This document shows, piece after piece, positions 1 to 10,349 of a stretch of DNA of 64,000 nucleotides; within the stretch, counting starts at the first letter, position 1; each line of letters begins with the position of its first letter. A model generated the notes under the pieces. That model had not been told where the DNA came from and did not search any database. It worked only from the letters and a program-made list of their open reading frames with translations. This DNA is from Diploptera punctata (Eukaryota; Arthropoda; Insecta; Blattodea; Blaberidae), in NCBI GenBank assembly GCA_030220185.1, contig JASPKZ010001596.1:682001-746000 (forward strand), read 5' to 3'. Made by a program: the position numbers and the translations under genes.

Positions 1-165
1 TGAAAATCTTCTAACTCGGGATCCACGGCTGAAAGTCTCTCCTGGAGGACTCGTCCCTTGGATTTTTCCTTCCTAAAAATCAATTGACTTCGGCCAGGTT
101 TGAACACGCGACCCAAGGGACAAGAGATAAGGAATATAATCACTAGACCACCATGGCCAACACTA
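1..165 (-). mobile_element. SINE-C copy, cut by window edge
   Basis: This is the tRNA-related end of SINE-C. It matches the copies at 34531-34951 and 53327-53722 through CTCGGGATCCACGGCTG, the GGAGGAC block and the head. On the minus strand the head reads TGGTCTAGTGATTAT (A-box-like) followed by a degenerate B box, so sense is minus. The rest lies outside the window. Confidence 0.75.
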
Positions 166-453
166 TATCCTTATACCACATAACATTCTGTGCACATTTT
201 AATTCGCTGTGATGAGAAAATGGGAAAGTTAGTATATACACTAGATTAGTTTACAATTTATTGAATAATCTGGCTTCCCGTAAAGATAATTTGGCTATTC
301 CGGTTCAACAATGACTAACGCATGTTCTCTACTGTAAATATAACGATTTTAGGTTAAAATTACTAAACTTCTCATTCAATTTTAAGGCATTTATCATATT
401 TTTTGGAATAAAAAATCAACATATATATTTTCCTCAGATAATATAATTATATG
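166..453. other. AT-rich spacer, nothing recognised
   Basis: I see no open frame with a recognisable motif and no repeat shared with the rest of the window. Confidence 0.5.
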
Positions 454-774
454 CCCCGCGCTATAGCCGAGTGGTTAAGGCAAGATGCCTTGGCGCAGAG
501 CTACGGGACTTGCGCTGGTTCGAATTTTCACGGGGGAAGAAATTTTCTCATGGAATTCCGGCCAGTATAGGACCGGTGCCCATCCAGCATCGTGAGTAAT
601 TTGGGTAGCTACAATAAGTAGCGGCTCCACGTTGAGAAAACCAGCTGTAACAGCTGAGGGACTCGATATACTGACCACATGTCACCACTACATTGGCTGG
701 ATGATCTTCTGTGGTTAACAATGTTAATCACAGCCGACTGGTAGGCCAAGGGCTTTATAGGCCTATCGTGCCAT
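454..774 (+). mobile_element. SINE-A, near full length
   Basis: This tRNA-derived short retroposon has an A box in TAGCCGAGTGGTTAAGGC and a B box in GGTTCGAATTT. The body follows: TTTTCTCATGGAATT, GGGACCGGTGCCCA, CAGCATCGTGAG, AATAAGTAGCGGCTCC, AACCAGCTGTAAC, CTGACCACATGTCACC. It ends GGCCTATCGTGCCA. Eleven other copies in the window define the consensus. Such SINEs are transcribed by RNA polymerase III and need a LINE partner; no coding function is expected. Confidence 0.9.
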
Positions 775-1284
775 GGATAATAAAAATAATATAATTATTA
801 TTTACATACTGCAACAACATTTGTGCGTTTTTCGTTTTTTTATTGAATTGTGCGGGCAGAGATGCAAACAATATCACATCACTGAGTGCCGTGAAAGAAC
901 AAAATCGATCTCCGATTATAGCAAAGAATAATACCCATTCGGGTGAACCTTTCATTTTATTAAACCAGAGGAAAACAGTTGCCGCCTGGAAACTAAAATA
1001 CAGAGTCTACTATACCTACATTCGTGAGTGAAGAATAGACTTCCAAATGATCACTCTGTAGAGTTCCACAAATTGTACATTATTTTCAAGGGGCGAGAGG
1101 AAACGAATTGATAGCTTTAAATGGGATTAAACAGCATGATGTAATAACTTAAATCCACGTGGTGAAACAGTGATTATACGCCCAAGTTAACCTGACCTTC
1201 ATGTATGTATGCCATGTTATTATTACTGCACCCTGGAAGGCACTTAATCTATAACATTATATGCACATATTGTGTACAGAGAAC
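775..1284. other. Spacer, nothing recognised
   Basis: No repeat relationship or coding motif was recognised. Short open frames here look like chance. Confidence 0.45.
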
Positions 1285-1732
1285 TAACTCTGGCACTATC
1301 AAACACGTAGGTTCATGGCCGCGCGGACATAAGCTCTCCATACATCCCTATCCTGAGCTAATTTTTTCCAGTCATTACATGTATAATCTACTTTCCTCAG
1401 ATGATGGTTAATGTTATACTCTCATCTCATTCTTGGCCTATCTACTGGATGTTTTCCCTCTGGCTTTTCTACAAGGAGTTTCCATATCCTTTTGTCATTT
1501 CCCATTCATGGCACATGCCCCGCCCATCGCAGTATATGACACTTAAGTGTTATTATATCTGGTTTCCCATAAAGATTACGTAGTTCTTTGTTATCTAATC
1601 TTCTCCATTCACCTGTCTGTCCATCTCTCTTTGTTCTAAAATTTTTCCTAAGAACTTTTTTCTCAAATACTCGTAAATGTTTATCCTCCCCAAGTAAGAA
1701 TCCATGTCTCACATCCCTATAATATAACTAGG
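1285..1732 (-). mobile_element. LINE-A 3' fragment
   Basis: On the minus strand this reads as the C-terminal coding part of LINE-A: a GEWRRLDNKELRNLYGKPDI segment followed by LRWAGHV, with further frames broken by stops. The plus-strand text GGCACTATCAAACACGTAGG at the left is the inverted 3' terminus. It is 5' truncated and frameshifted, so non-functional. Confidence 0.85.
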
Positions 1733-1735
1733 AGT

Positions 1736-1757
1736 ATATATATATATATATATATAA
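1736..1757. repeat. (TA)n microsatellite
   Basis: About 11 TA units lie directly against the 5' head of the next SINE-A. Confidence 0.9.
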
Positions 1758-1758
1758 T

Positions 1759-2240
1759 CCCGCGCCGTAGCCGAGTGGTTAAGGCAGGAAGCCTTGGCGA
1801 AGAGCTACGGGACTTGCGCTAGTTCAAGTCTCCATGGGAAAAGAAATTTTCTCATGGTATTTCTGCCAGTATGGGACCGGTGCCTACCCAGCATCGTGAG
1901 GCATTTGTGTAGCTACAATAAGTAGCGGCTCCAAGTTGAAAAAACCAGCTATAACGGTTGGGGGACTCGACATGCTGACCACATGTCACCCCTACACTGA
2001 CTGATGATCATCTACCTCTGATTGACACATTTCAGAGCATTGTCCATATAGTACCCCCAGCCGATTAATTAAGAAACTGGTCTGATTTAGTCGACCAGGG
2101 GTTGCGTCAGCTTTTACCCCTAGACTTGGAACGGTTCATGAATGTAAGACATCTGTGGCAGTAATAATGATCCGGATGAATGTGTTTATAGGAAGGGCAG
2201 CACGATAAGGGCCTTCTAGGCCTGTCGCGCCAGGAGTTTT
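1759..2240 (+). mobile_element. SINE-A copy with an extra internal module
   Basis: The head (CGCCGTAGCCGAGTGGTTAA) and most of the body match other SINE-A copies, as does the end GGCCTGTCGCGCCAGGAG. Between GATTGACACAT (about 2030) and GGGCAGCACGATAAGGG (about 2190) the usual 35-bp stretch is replaced by roughly 160 bp found in no other copy here. The element is therefore about 480 bp instead of about 330 bp. It could be a subfamily or a secondary insertion. Confidence 0.88.
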
Positions 2241-2257
2241 TATATATATGTATATTT

Positions 2258-2402
2258 ATCATCATCATCCGTCACAGGTGTGGAAAGCAACGGGAAGCTA
2301 CCACACCTACAATTCCATAGTAAAGCTGCAAATGAAAATGCTATGATTGCAGTGAAGGACCTGCCTTCGGGCAGAATTACTATGGATGGATGGATGGAGA
2401 TA
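2258..2402 (+). mobile_element. SINE-B (module 1) 3' part
   Basis: In sense orientation it carries GGTGTGGAAAGCAACGGGAA, CTACCACACCTA, ATGCTATGATTGCAGTGAAG, CTTCGGGCAGAAT and a terminal (ATGG)n. It lacks the tRNA-like head, so it is 5' truncated. The same block in inverse orientation occurs at 20508, 23862, 38243 and 46928. Confidence 0.85.
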
Positions 2403-2468
2403 TACATATTCAGTTTAATTTTTTTAAAAGTATTAGATCACTTTATTTCATACTATCTCGTTTCAGTG

Positions 2469-2682
2469 ACCCGCCCCTTAGCCGAGGGTTTAAAGATTAT
2501 GCCTTGTTTCAGAGCTAAGGGACCTGCGCTGGTTCCAATCCAGATGGAGGTATAAATTTTCTCATGGAATTATGGGACCGGTGCCCACCCAGCATCATGA
2601 GAAATTTCCTTCGCTACTAGGTTGAGAAAACCAGCTGTATCGGCTCGGGGACTTGACATGCTGAACACATGTGGATGGTGAA
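2469..2682 (+). mobile_element. SINE-A, diverged and 3' truncated
   Basis: The A box region is decayed (TTAGCCGAGGGTTTAAAG). The body motifs GGGACCGGTGCCCACCCAGC, GTTGAGAAAACCAGCTGTAT and CATGCTGAACACATGTGGAT are readable. Sequence stops matching near 2682, where a LINE-A fragment begins. Confidence 0.82.
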
Positions 2683-2699
2683 AGTTTCTCGTTGTATTA

Positions 2700-2850
2700 G
2701 AGTAAGATCTCAAATCATGGTTAGTGATTCTCTCCCACTTCATTCTTGATCAATCAAAGGGCGTTTCCCCTCTAGTTTTCCTACAAGAAGCTTCCATGCA
2801 CCTCTTTCATTCCTCATTCGTGCCACATCGCAGTCTACGAGAACACATTA
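2700..2850 (-). mobile_element. LINE-A internal fragment
   Basis: The minus strand contains the RRAWKLLV / GKRP / RWE region in disrupted frames. On the plus strand GCTTCCATGCACCTCTTTCA and CGCAGTCTACGAGA match other inverted LINE-A copies. Both ends are missing. Confidence 0.75.
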
Positions 2851-3244
2851 ACGAAATGTACAATTTGTTATAATTTGCATTCCATTATGTAAATTGAGAG
2901 TAGTGATTGAAATGACTTTCATTTGTTTCATTGTTATAATAAAAAGTGCAAACAGCGAACTACGCATACACTTCCTGAATACAGAATATTAAGAAAATTA
3001 ATGCCATGCTTTGTCTCATTCAGGTCTTCAGCGAAATCCGACCTTTAAAAAAAAAATAATAGTTTTAAAAAACTAAAACAATACGCTTTATTAGAAAACC
3101 GAACTAAAAAAATGAAAAATAATTGTAATTTCCAACACGCTTGGGATGAATAATTTTACCATCAAAAACGTGGGGTGCTTTTTATGATTTTTACATTTTC
3201 TTCTTAGAGACTTTACTTTTACCAATATCTGTTTATTATCAAAT

Positions 3245-3618
3245 ACAAGACGAGTATTGAGAATAAAGTTCTTACGAAGTTTTTTTGGGCCAAAGAGAGA
3301 TGAACAGACATGTGAATGCGAAGATTACATAACCGTGAGCTACGTGATCTTTATAGGAAACCAGATATAATAAGAACAGTCTGCGATGGGCACAATATGT
3401 GGCACAAATGGGGAATGAAAGACGTGCATGGAAGATTCTTGTAGGAAAACCAGAGGGTAAACGCCTAGTTGATAGACCAAGAATGAGGTGGGAGACAAAC
3501 TCTAACAATGATTTTAGTGGAGTACATTGTACAGGGGATGATTGGAAAACATCTCAGTATAGGGATATATGGAGAGCTTATGTCGGGTTCGATAGTGCCA
3601 GTGAGTTAGTTCTTGCAA
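3245..3618 (+). mobile_element. LINE-A 3' fragment with intact terminus
   Basis: The plus strand encodes MAQMGNERRAWKILVGKPEG followed by KRLVDRPRMRWE, the LINE-A C-terminal segment, in a frame open from 3399 to 3635. The end reads GGGTTCGATAGTGCCAGTGAGTTAGTT, which is the LINE-A 3' terminus, though a small change removes the usual stop. It is 5' truncated near an EYxENKVL-like stretch. Confidence 0.88.
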
Positions 3619-4284
3619 GACGGTTTATTTTTTAAATCTGGCACCACCTAACCTAGAACACACTAGCCGCCACTGGATTACACCATGCAGTTCTTGCTAT
3701 TAACCAATTTTTGAAAGACCACATAATTATTTGAATTTATAACAGTTCTTCAGTTCAACGAACTTCTCAAATGTGATTAATCTTCGTATTTTGTTGTTAT
3801 TGTGTCATCGTTGCTGTGTCATCATACATCAAAGAAACATGCTATCAGAACTGTTGCTTCAACATCATTTCGAACCAGGAAGAAAAACAATACAAAATAC
3901 CTTTTTTTTTTAATTAATTGCTTTCTTTCTTTTACAAATTAATCAGTCATTTCGAAAAAGGATCATCTCCAATTCTTATGAAATTCACTTCTTTCATTAT
4001 TCCATGTTTAGATACGTATTTCCATTGTTTTCATGTCAGAACGGATCAACTACACTATTCCTTTACCACTTTCTGACCTTTTATTCAGCAGCAATGTTCA
4101 TTCAGTTTTTTTTCCCCTCTCCTGTAGAATTTTGATTAACAGCTGTAGATGATCCCTTTTCGAAATGACCCATTCAAATGTACCTTCACTTTACGCAACT
4201 TACAAGTCAATATGTCAGTGGGAAGGGAATCATTTCTGAAGAAAGAAAGAAAAATAATGAAGAGGACGGTCTTTAACAATTCAG
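3619..4284. other. AT-rich spacer, nothing recognised
   Basis: Only low-complexity T and A runs and short chance frames are visible. Confidence 0.45.
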
Positions 4285-4535
4285 GTCACTAGTATAATGG
4301 AGGTGGACAGTTGATGACAGATGAGAGGAATTTTAAATAAGTGGCTGAATTCAAATGCCTTGGGAGAGTAATTACAAACAGGAAGGAGATGCACAAAGGA
4401 ATTAAACGTGGGCTCAATTCTGGAAATGCATGCTATTATGCATTACGGGGACTCTCTTCATCTCAACATCTCTCAAAAAACGTTAAACTCGGAAATATAT
4501 GAAACTATTATTCTCCCAGTTATATGCATGGATTT
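4285..4535 (+). mobile_element. LINE-A fragment, forward piece of an inverted pair
   Basis: It carries the post-RT segment: AEFKxLGRVITNRKEMHKGI-like codons (AGTGGCTGAATTCAAATGCC), CTGGAAATGCATGCTATTAT and CGTTAAACTCGGAAATAT. The next fragment starts immediately but on the opposite strand. Confidence 0.8.
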
Positions 4536-4965
4536 CCTTAATTGAGCATATGTTTAATTTGTTAGTGCACTTCATTCGTATCTGCAATTATTTTTCATAG
4601 GTATTTGAGTTCGGCCACGTCTTTAAAATGTTTCCCATTTGTCATTAAATGTCCATTTCCATTATACTTACTTACTTACTCACTGGCACTATCGAACCCG
4701 AAGGTTCATGGCCGCGCGGACATAAGCTCTCCATACATCCCTATCCTGAGCTAATGCTTTCCAATCATTCCCTGTATAATCTACTTCCCTCAAATCATAG
4801 TTAATGTTGTTCTCCCACCTCATTCTTGGCCTACCAACTGGGCGTTTTCCCTCTGGCTTTCCTACAAGAAGCTTCCATGCACGTCTTTCATTCCCCATAC
4901 GTGCAACATGTCCTGCCCATCGCAGTCTACGAGACTTAACTGTTCTTATTATATCTTCCATTATA
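4536..4965 (-). mobile_element. LINE-A 3' fragment, inverse piece
   Basis: The open minus-strand frame 4689-5024 gives RRLRWAGHVARMGNERRAWK, then GRPRMRWENN, NDWKALAQDRDVW and the terminal NLRVR stop, with only about 15 nt of 3' UTR (TGCCAGTGAG plus TAAG repeats). At 4536-4672 an earlier region is joined directly to it. With the preceding plus-strand piece this looks like an inverted, internally deleted insertion such as twin priming can give. Confidence 0.87.
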
Positions 4966-5519
4966 TAAGTTATTTTATTGTACAAAATTGTAACTGTCTG
5001 TGTATTATACAATTTTTGCAACACTTAACTATACCTGGTCTCGTCTTGGCATAGTGTTCCAGTTGCAATCGTCCCTCGTCCATGAAAGTGCTGTTTACAT
5101 CGTTTCAACAGTCAGGTCTTAATAAAAGGGTTCGGTATAAAATGGAGTAGCCCCGCTAATGGCCTTTAACTGTTAAAGAGCGTACTTAAATAACAATACC
5201 ACCCACCCAACTCCTGTATAAGCAGGTAGTTTTCTTTATGTGCAATGTGAATAAATACGTATGTGCATATTTTGTTTACAGGTGATTAGTGAGTGAGTAC
5301 AATTTGACAAACATGCACTGAACTATAAATACTGCAGTTAAGTGAACTGCGCACAATGTGTAATGACGCCGTTTCATTCAACAAACAAACAAGAGGACTC
5401 AGCAGTTTAAATTAAGAAATCTACCTGCAAAGTGAGGAGATACAGTCACTCAACAAAGTACACCTTGTCCGGACCATCACTACCATAAATACATTGTATT
5501 AAATAAAAATAAATAACTA
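4966..5519. other. Spacer, nothing recognised
   Basis: No motif, inverted repeat or copy shared with the rest of the window was seen. Confidence 0.45.
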
Positions 5520-6040
5520 ACATTACAGGACTCTTGTCGTCCCAACTTCTTTAAAAAAACGTTAAACTGAAAATGCATAAAACTGTTATTCTCCTAGTTA
5601 TATTATATGGATGCGAAATATGGACTCTTACTTTAAGGGAGGAAAGAAGATTATGAGTACTTGAGAATAAGGTTCTTAAGAAAATTTTTGGACTAAAGTT
5701 TGATGAACAGACAGGCGAATTGAGAAAAACTACATAACAGTGAGCTACATGGTCTTTATAGGAAGCCAGATATAATAAGAGCAGTTACGTCTCGTAGACT
5801 GCGATAGGCAAGGCATTTGGCACGGATGGGGAATGAAAGAGGTGCATGGAAGCTTCTTGTAGGAAATCCAGAGGGAAAACGCCCAACTGATGACCAAGAA
5901 TGAGGTGGAAGAATAACATTAACCATGAATTGAGGGAAGTAGATTTTATAGATGATTGAAAAAAATTAGCTCAGGATAGGGATGTATGGAGAGCTTACGT
6001 CCGTGCCGACCTACGGGTTCGATAGAACCAGTGAGTTAGT
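5520..6040 (+). mobile_element. LINE-A 3' half fragment
   Basis: It starts at the ALQDSCRPNFF-like segment and runs through LYGCEIWTLTL, HGLYRKPDIIRAV, AWKLLVGNPEGKRP, to DVWRAYVRADLRVR-like codons and the end GGGTTCGATAGAACCAGTGA. Frames are broken by several indels. The 3' end is canonical, the 5' end truncated. Confidence 0.87.
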
Positions 6041-7049
6041 TATAGGTTCTTTTTAGCTGATGGTAATGTTCTCGAAATTATAATGAATCATCTGCATATG
6101 CCATAACTTGCAGGCGACAAAGTAAGACGGGTACTCAATATTCTTCTATTTCACGGTAAATTTTACAAAACTTTATAAAGTGTTGACTTGTGAATGAAGT
6201 AAAGGTACAGCATTAAATATTTGTTGGTATGACGCATTTCCAGAATAATCGATATGAAACTGCGCTATAACAATAAGATGGGCTGTGTGTTCTTCCCACA
6301 ATAGCCGAGTCTATTTGAGGATAACGTTTGAACACTGGCAATGTCAATGACGTGTTCACAACCTTGAAGAAACGACCTTGTGCAGAGTCACTGCGCTCTT
6401 TTAGCTACGTGCTACGTTCAAATTATTATTTATATTGATTATTGTATTAAAGGTGTTAACAACCACAACAAACAATACTCTTTTTTCTCCGCAAAATAAT
6501 ATATCAACATCAACTAAAATTATTTGTGTACATAAACAAAATTAATGATAATAGAACTAACAATATATTGTGGGAAAACCAAATAGGTGAACAAGGTTTA
6601 ATTTAGAGTTGGACGATGTTATGCATCAATCTGCTAAGCGCCGTTTTTTTTAAATTGAGATCATGTCATCTGTTGCACTGACTCATGAAGTAAGTGTACA
6701 CATTCTTTTAGCGCCAAAAAATCTTTAAATATAACCTTATTATTAAAGAAAAAAGTATTCGCCATCAATCCTAACAGAGATTCTATGTTTTGCAACAAAT
6801 GGCTAGGAAACCAGTTCTTCATAATTCCTAATATACATTTTGTATCATGCAGCTAAGAGCCAAGTGTTCCCTCTGTTACATTGTTGATGCATAACTGTCT
6901 AACAAGAAAATAACTTGCAATTTCCAGTATTGCTAGTTTGGCGCCACAATAAACAGTGAAGATTGACAAACTTTAAACGTAGTTTTCTCAAACTTACATA
7001 ATGGCGCATAGCCGGTTTATGCAAAACGACGTCCAATTATTATAAAGGC
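6041..7049. other. About 1 kb AT-rich spacer
   Basis: I recognise nothing. It has no long frame, no palindrome and no obvious relation to other repeats in the window. Confidence 0.5.
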
Positions 7050-7199
7050 AGTTTTTAAAAGAAGTGGCTAAATCCAAAGAGTTAGGAACGATAATTCAAA
7101 ACAGGAATTAGATGCAGAAAGAAATTAAACACAGAAGATAGCTTCAGTTTTGGAAATTTTGCTATTACGCATTACAGGTAGGCCTACTCTTTTGTCACT

Positions 7200-7254
<55 letters not shown>

Positions 7255-7500
7255 ATTCAAACATAAGACACTCGCAAAAATACGTAATGAGGACGAAAAA
7301 CAAAATTAGTCTGTCCTTTCAGCAGCGCACAACTGTTATATTTATTCACTTATCCATCATCTTCATAATAATATCTATCTACCTTTCTCTAAAACACGTT
7401 AAACAGAAATATATTTAAAAAAATATTTTCCTAAGTTATATTAGATGGATGTGAAACATGGACTCTTAATTTAAGGCAATTGAGGTTAATCCCATGAAAA
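7050..7500 (+). mobile_element. LINE-A fragment split by a (CT)n tract
   Basis: The piece 7050-7205 carries the KEVAKSKELG / NYALQ region in decayed form. After the CT run and about 120 bp of other sequence, 7372-7500 resumes with LKTR*TEIY and DGCETWTLNLRQ-like codons (GGATGTGAAACATGGACTCT). Both halves are heavily mutated. Confidence 0.72.
7206..7251. repeat. (CT)n microsatellite
   Basis: About 23 uninterrupted CT units lie inside a LINE-A relic, just after CACTCCAACTT. Confidence 0.95.
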
Positions 7501-7642
7501 AAAAAAACAATTTAAACATCTTCACTGATCCTATCTAGTGGACACCGAAAATTACGTAACCAAAACTTATATAGGGTCTATATACATACATGTGTGTCAA
7601 TAAAAGAATATACGAATAAAAACTATACAATATTCACCATGT

Positions 7643-8036
7643 AGGTCCGTCTCCTCAACTTAAGATGTTTTAATACTCTGTAGGCCTTTCGGGACTAGTC
7701 CCATCATCAGTAGAACGAATTAGGTCTGTATTTGTTGACCCTTGTTGAAGCACTGACTTACTTGTGAATATTTTGTCTATACAAAATATTGTGTGAGCTG
7801 GGTATGTTCTCATTCAGAATCAGGTTGTTATCGATTTCTCTTAGAATTGCAATTTCCTCCAGTATATTTATCCTCGTTGGTATGTTTTCTCTATGTAATA
7901 TTGTGAGTGTGTTATCGATGTTATGCATATGGTGTCCTACCTGAATTATATGTGTTACGTAAATTGATTTTCCTCCATCTTAAACAAAATCTCTAAAATA
8001 TTCTTTAAATATAACGCTTGTTTTGTCTTCGGATTT
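7643..8036 (-). mobile_element. Penelope-like element 3' fragment
   Basis: Translation of the minus strand gives IFKEYFRDFV, GKSIYVTHIIQVGHHMHNID, TLTILHRENIP and INILEEIAILREIDNN. This is the C-terminal half of the GIY-YIG endonuclease module of Penelope-like elements and parallels 49060-49438. An in-frame stop follows FRDFV. The 3' UTR contains GTTGAGGAGACGGACCTAC as in the other PLE copies. The GIY-YIG core itself is absent. Confidence 0.8.
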
Positions 8037-8050
8037 TTTTATGAATCGTA

Positions 8051-8925
8051 CAGTTTATCCATTAACATTGAAACAGCGTGATATAGGCGCAAAATGACTC
8101 ACCAACGCGTAAACGGTCAAGCATTTCTGTTTTTACTTTAAGCGACTACGCTGTTTTTTTTTTTTCCGTTTCGGAACCAAATTTTCTTTTCTTTTACTCG
8201 ACATTATAAATTGGCAACAAATCAGAAGAGACACGTGTTATTCAATAAAAATTATTGCAACGAACGACAAGTTGAAACAATAAAACGCCGATCGTGGCGA
8301 GGCGGCATTTATCAGCGGACATAGCGGCACGTGAAATACGACGGCGGTGGCTTTTAGCAATGAACTTTAGGCTTAGTGACAATGAGGTTTGTTTTACTTT
8401 GATATTAATTTGTCCATTTGGTTTGAACCTCTCTTTGTAAAAGCCCCCCTTGGCACGTGCCTGTAGTAAAAAACTTGCCGATGATTAATAAAGGATACTA
8501 ATCCTTCTAATATACCGACTGGATCCGCGAAAAGACATTTTCAGCCACGAATACAGAAACTGTGCCCATTTTTTTAAACCGCGAATAAGGAGATTTTACT
8601 GTATATTGTTTTGAGACCACCCATTTGAAATTTAAAGCTGTTTTGAATGAACTGGTATTGTGAAGTATCTTGGAATGAACAGATCGATGCTACACGGGAC
8701 GCATGCGCTCCAAAATGGAGGGTCAATGCCAAGAACACAATAAAGATACGCAAATCACGCTCGAAGCCATGTGATGATAGGTCTTCACCAAAACAACACA
8801 TTAGTATATTGATAAATTAATTGAATGGATTCTTTATTGTACAGCTATAAGGAAATTAATGTTTTATGTCATACCAAAACTGCTTTCAATCATGGAAGCA
8901 ATTTCGGTACTAGATTGTATCAAAG
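8051..8925. other. Spacer, nothing recognised
   Basis: Mostly AT-rich, with a more GC-rich pocket near 8280-8370. No coding or repeat assignment can be supported. Confidence 0.45.
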
Positions 8926-8927
8926 AA

Positions 8928-9850
8928 CTAGCTAATACCGCAGCTACGCCTAAAAATGTGTTTTCTATGTTTAATTGAATAAGTATAAAAGAAGCAAAAA
9001 CACAGAAATAAATTATTAGTCACAGAAATTAACTTTTTAAGAAGATCGGCAAGAATATCGAAATTAGACAAAATAAAAAATACAAAAAGATAAATTATGA
9101 ATGTAGAAAATGATATTGTACAAGAGATTGAAGAAATCCAACTAAGATGATATGGGCATATAATGAGTAGGGACACAGAAACAAACAAAGAAGTATTGAA
9201 ATGGATACCTCCTGGAAAAGGGAAACGTGGTAGACCAAAGCCAACATGGGTAAAGGGAATTCAAGACAACATGAAGAAGAGAAATATGACAGAAGCCAGA
9301 CACGCAAGATCGGGAAGTGTGGAAGAAAAACATTGTATATTTTGGTCGAGGATACGTGTGTATATAACAGAAACAATCCTAAAATTAAAAAAGAAATAAA
9401 ACTAATTATCAATTTATACAGTAATTAGAGTAATTATTTTTAGATACACCGTGCTGATTGCCCGGCGTTGCACAGGAATCTACTAATCCCGATCTTCTGG
9501 CATAAAGGAGCTGAAAGACAAAATTGGTTATTATGAGTTATCCGTAAAAGAATACCCGCCGTACGCTGCTACGCTTGGCCGGGAATCTACTCATCTTGAT
9601 ATTCTTTTCATCGATGGGTTGAAAGATAAAAATGGTTATTGTGAGTTATCCGTAAAAGAAGGCGTCGCGGACTTTCTTGTAATTTTTCAGATAGGCCTAT
9701 TCAATCATGTGTACATTAATTTGGTGTATTTGTTATGCTTTAGGCAGCGTAGGCCATTTAAGCGCCCAAAAAAAACTACTTTTTTAGTGCACCGATGTTT
9801 TTTTACCCCGGGCAATGTGTTATATACGTTAATTGTCCCAGAAAAAATCC
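8928..9850 (+). repeat. Repeat F, dispersed copy interrupted by LINE-D
   Basis: The parts 8928-9062 and 9430-9850 match the repeat F block at 61276-62070. Shared stretches include AACTAGCTAATACC, TATGTTTAATTGAATAAGTA, GCCCGGCGTTGCACAGGAAT, TAATCCCGATCTTCTGGCAT and GTGAGTTATCCGTAAAAGAA. A LINE-D tail lies between the two parts. The function of this repeat is unknown. Confidence 0.75.
9063..9428 (+). mobile_element. LINE-D 3' fragment
   Basis: The open plus frame from 9163 reads EVLKWIPPGKGKRGRPKPTW followed by VKGIQDNMKKRNMTEA, preceded at about 9140 by RWYGHIM. This is the zinc-poor C-terminal tail seen in many insect LINE polyproteins (W-GH ... GRP-W). No RT domain remains. It sits inside a repeat F copy, so it inserted later than repeat F. 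Confidence 0.8.
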
Positions 9851-9963
9851 CTAAATGATGAAAAAAAAATTCAAATAGGTCAATTAGTTTTTTTGGCCCA
9901 TAAAGAACAGACTGACACTCATTTTTATATATAAATATTATCGAAAGATATCCTCGAACAGTG

Positions 9964-10306
9964 TCCCGTTCCATAGCCGAGTGGTTAAGGCAAGAAGCCT
10001 TGGAGGAGAGCTATGGCACTTGCGCTGGTTCGAGTCCCCTTGGGGGAGGAAATTTTCTCATGAAATTTCGGCCAGTATGGGACCGGTGCCCACCCAGCAT
10101 CGTGAGGCATTTGTGTAGCTGCAATAAGTAGCGACTCCAGGTTGAGAAGATCAGCTATAACGGCTGGGGGACCCGACATGCTGACCACATGTCACCCCTA
10201 CATTGGCTAGATGATCATCTACCTCTCTGACTGACACATGTGGAGGTGAGGCCAGCAGCCGGCAGGTAGGCCAAGGGGCTTCAGGGCCTGTCGCGCTTGG
10301 AGTTTT
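9964..10306 (+). mobile_element. SINE-A, full length
   Basis: Head CATAGCCGAGTGGTTAAGGC, B box GGTTCGAGTCC, body GGGACCGGTGCCCACCCAGC and end GGGCCTGTCGCGCTTGGAG are all present. Length is about 343 bp. A segment GGTTGAGAAGATCAGCTATA shows modest divergence. Confidence 0.92.
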
Positions 10307-10349
10307 TACTTCAAACAGTAACCTATGATATTCCATTTCATTAAAGCAG

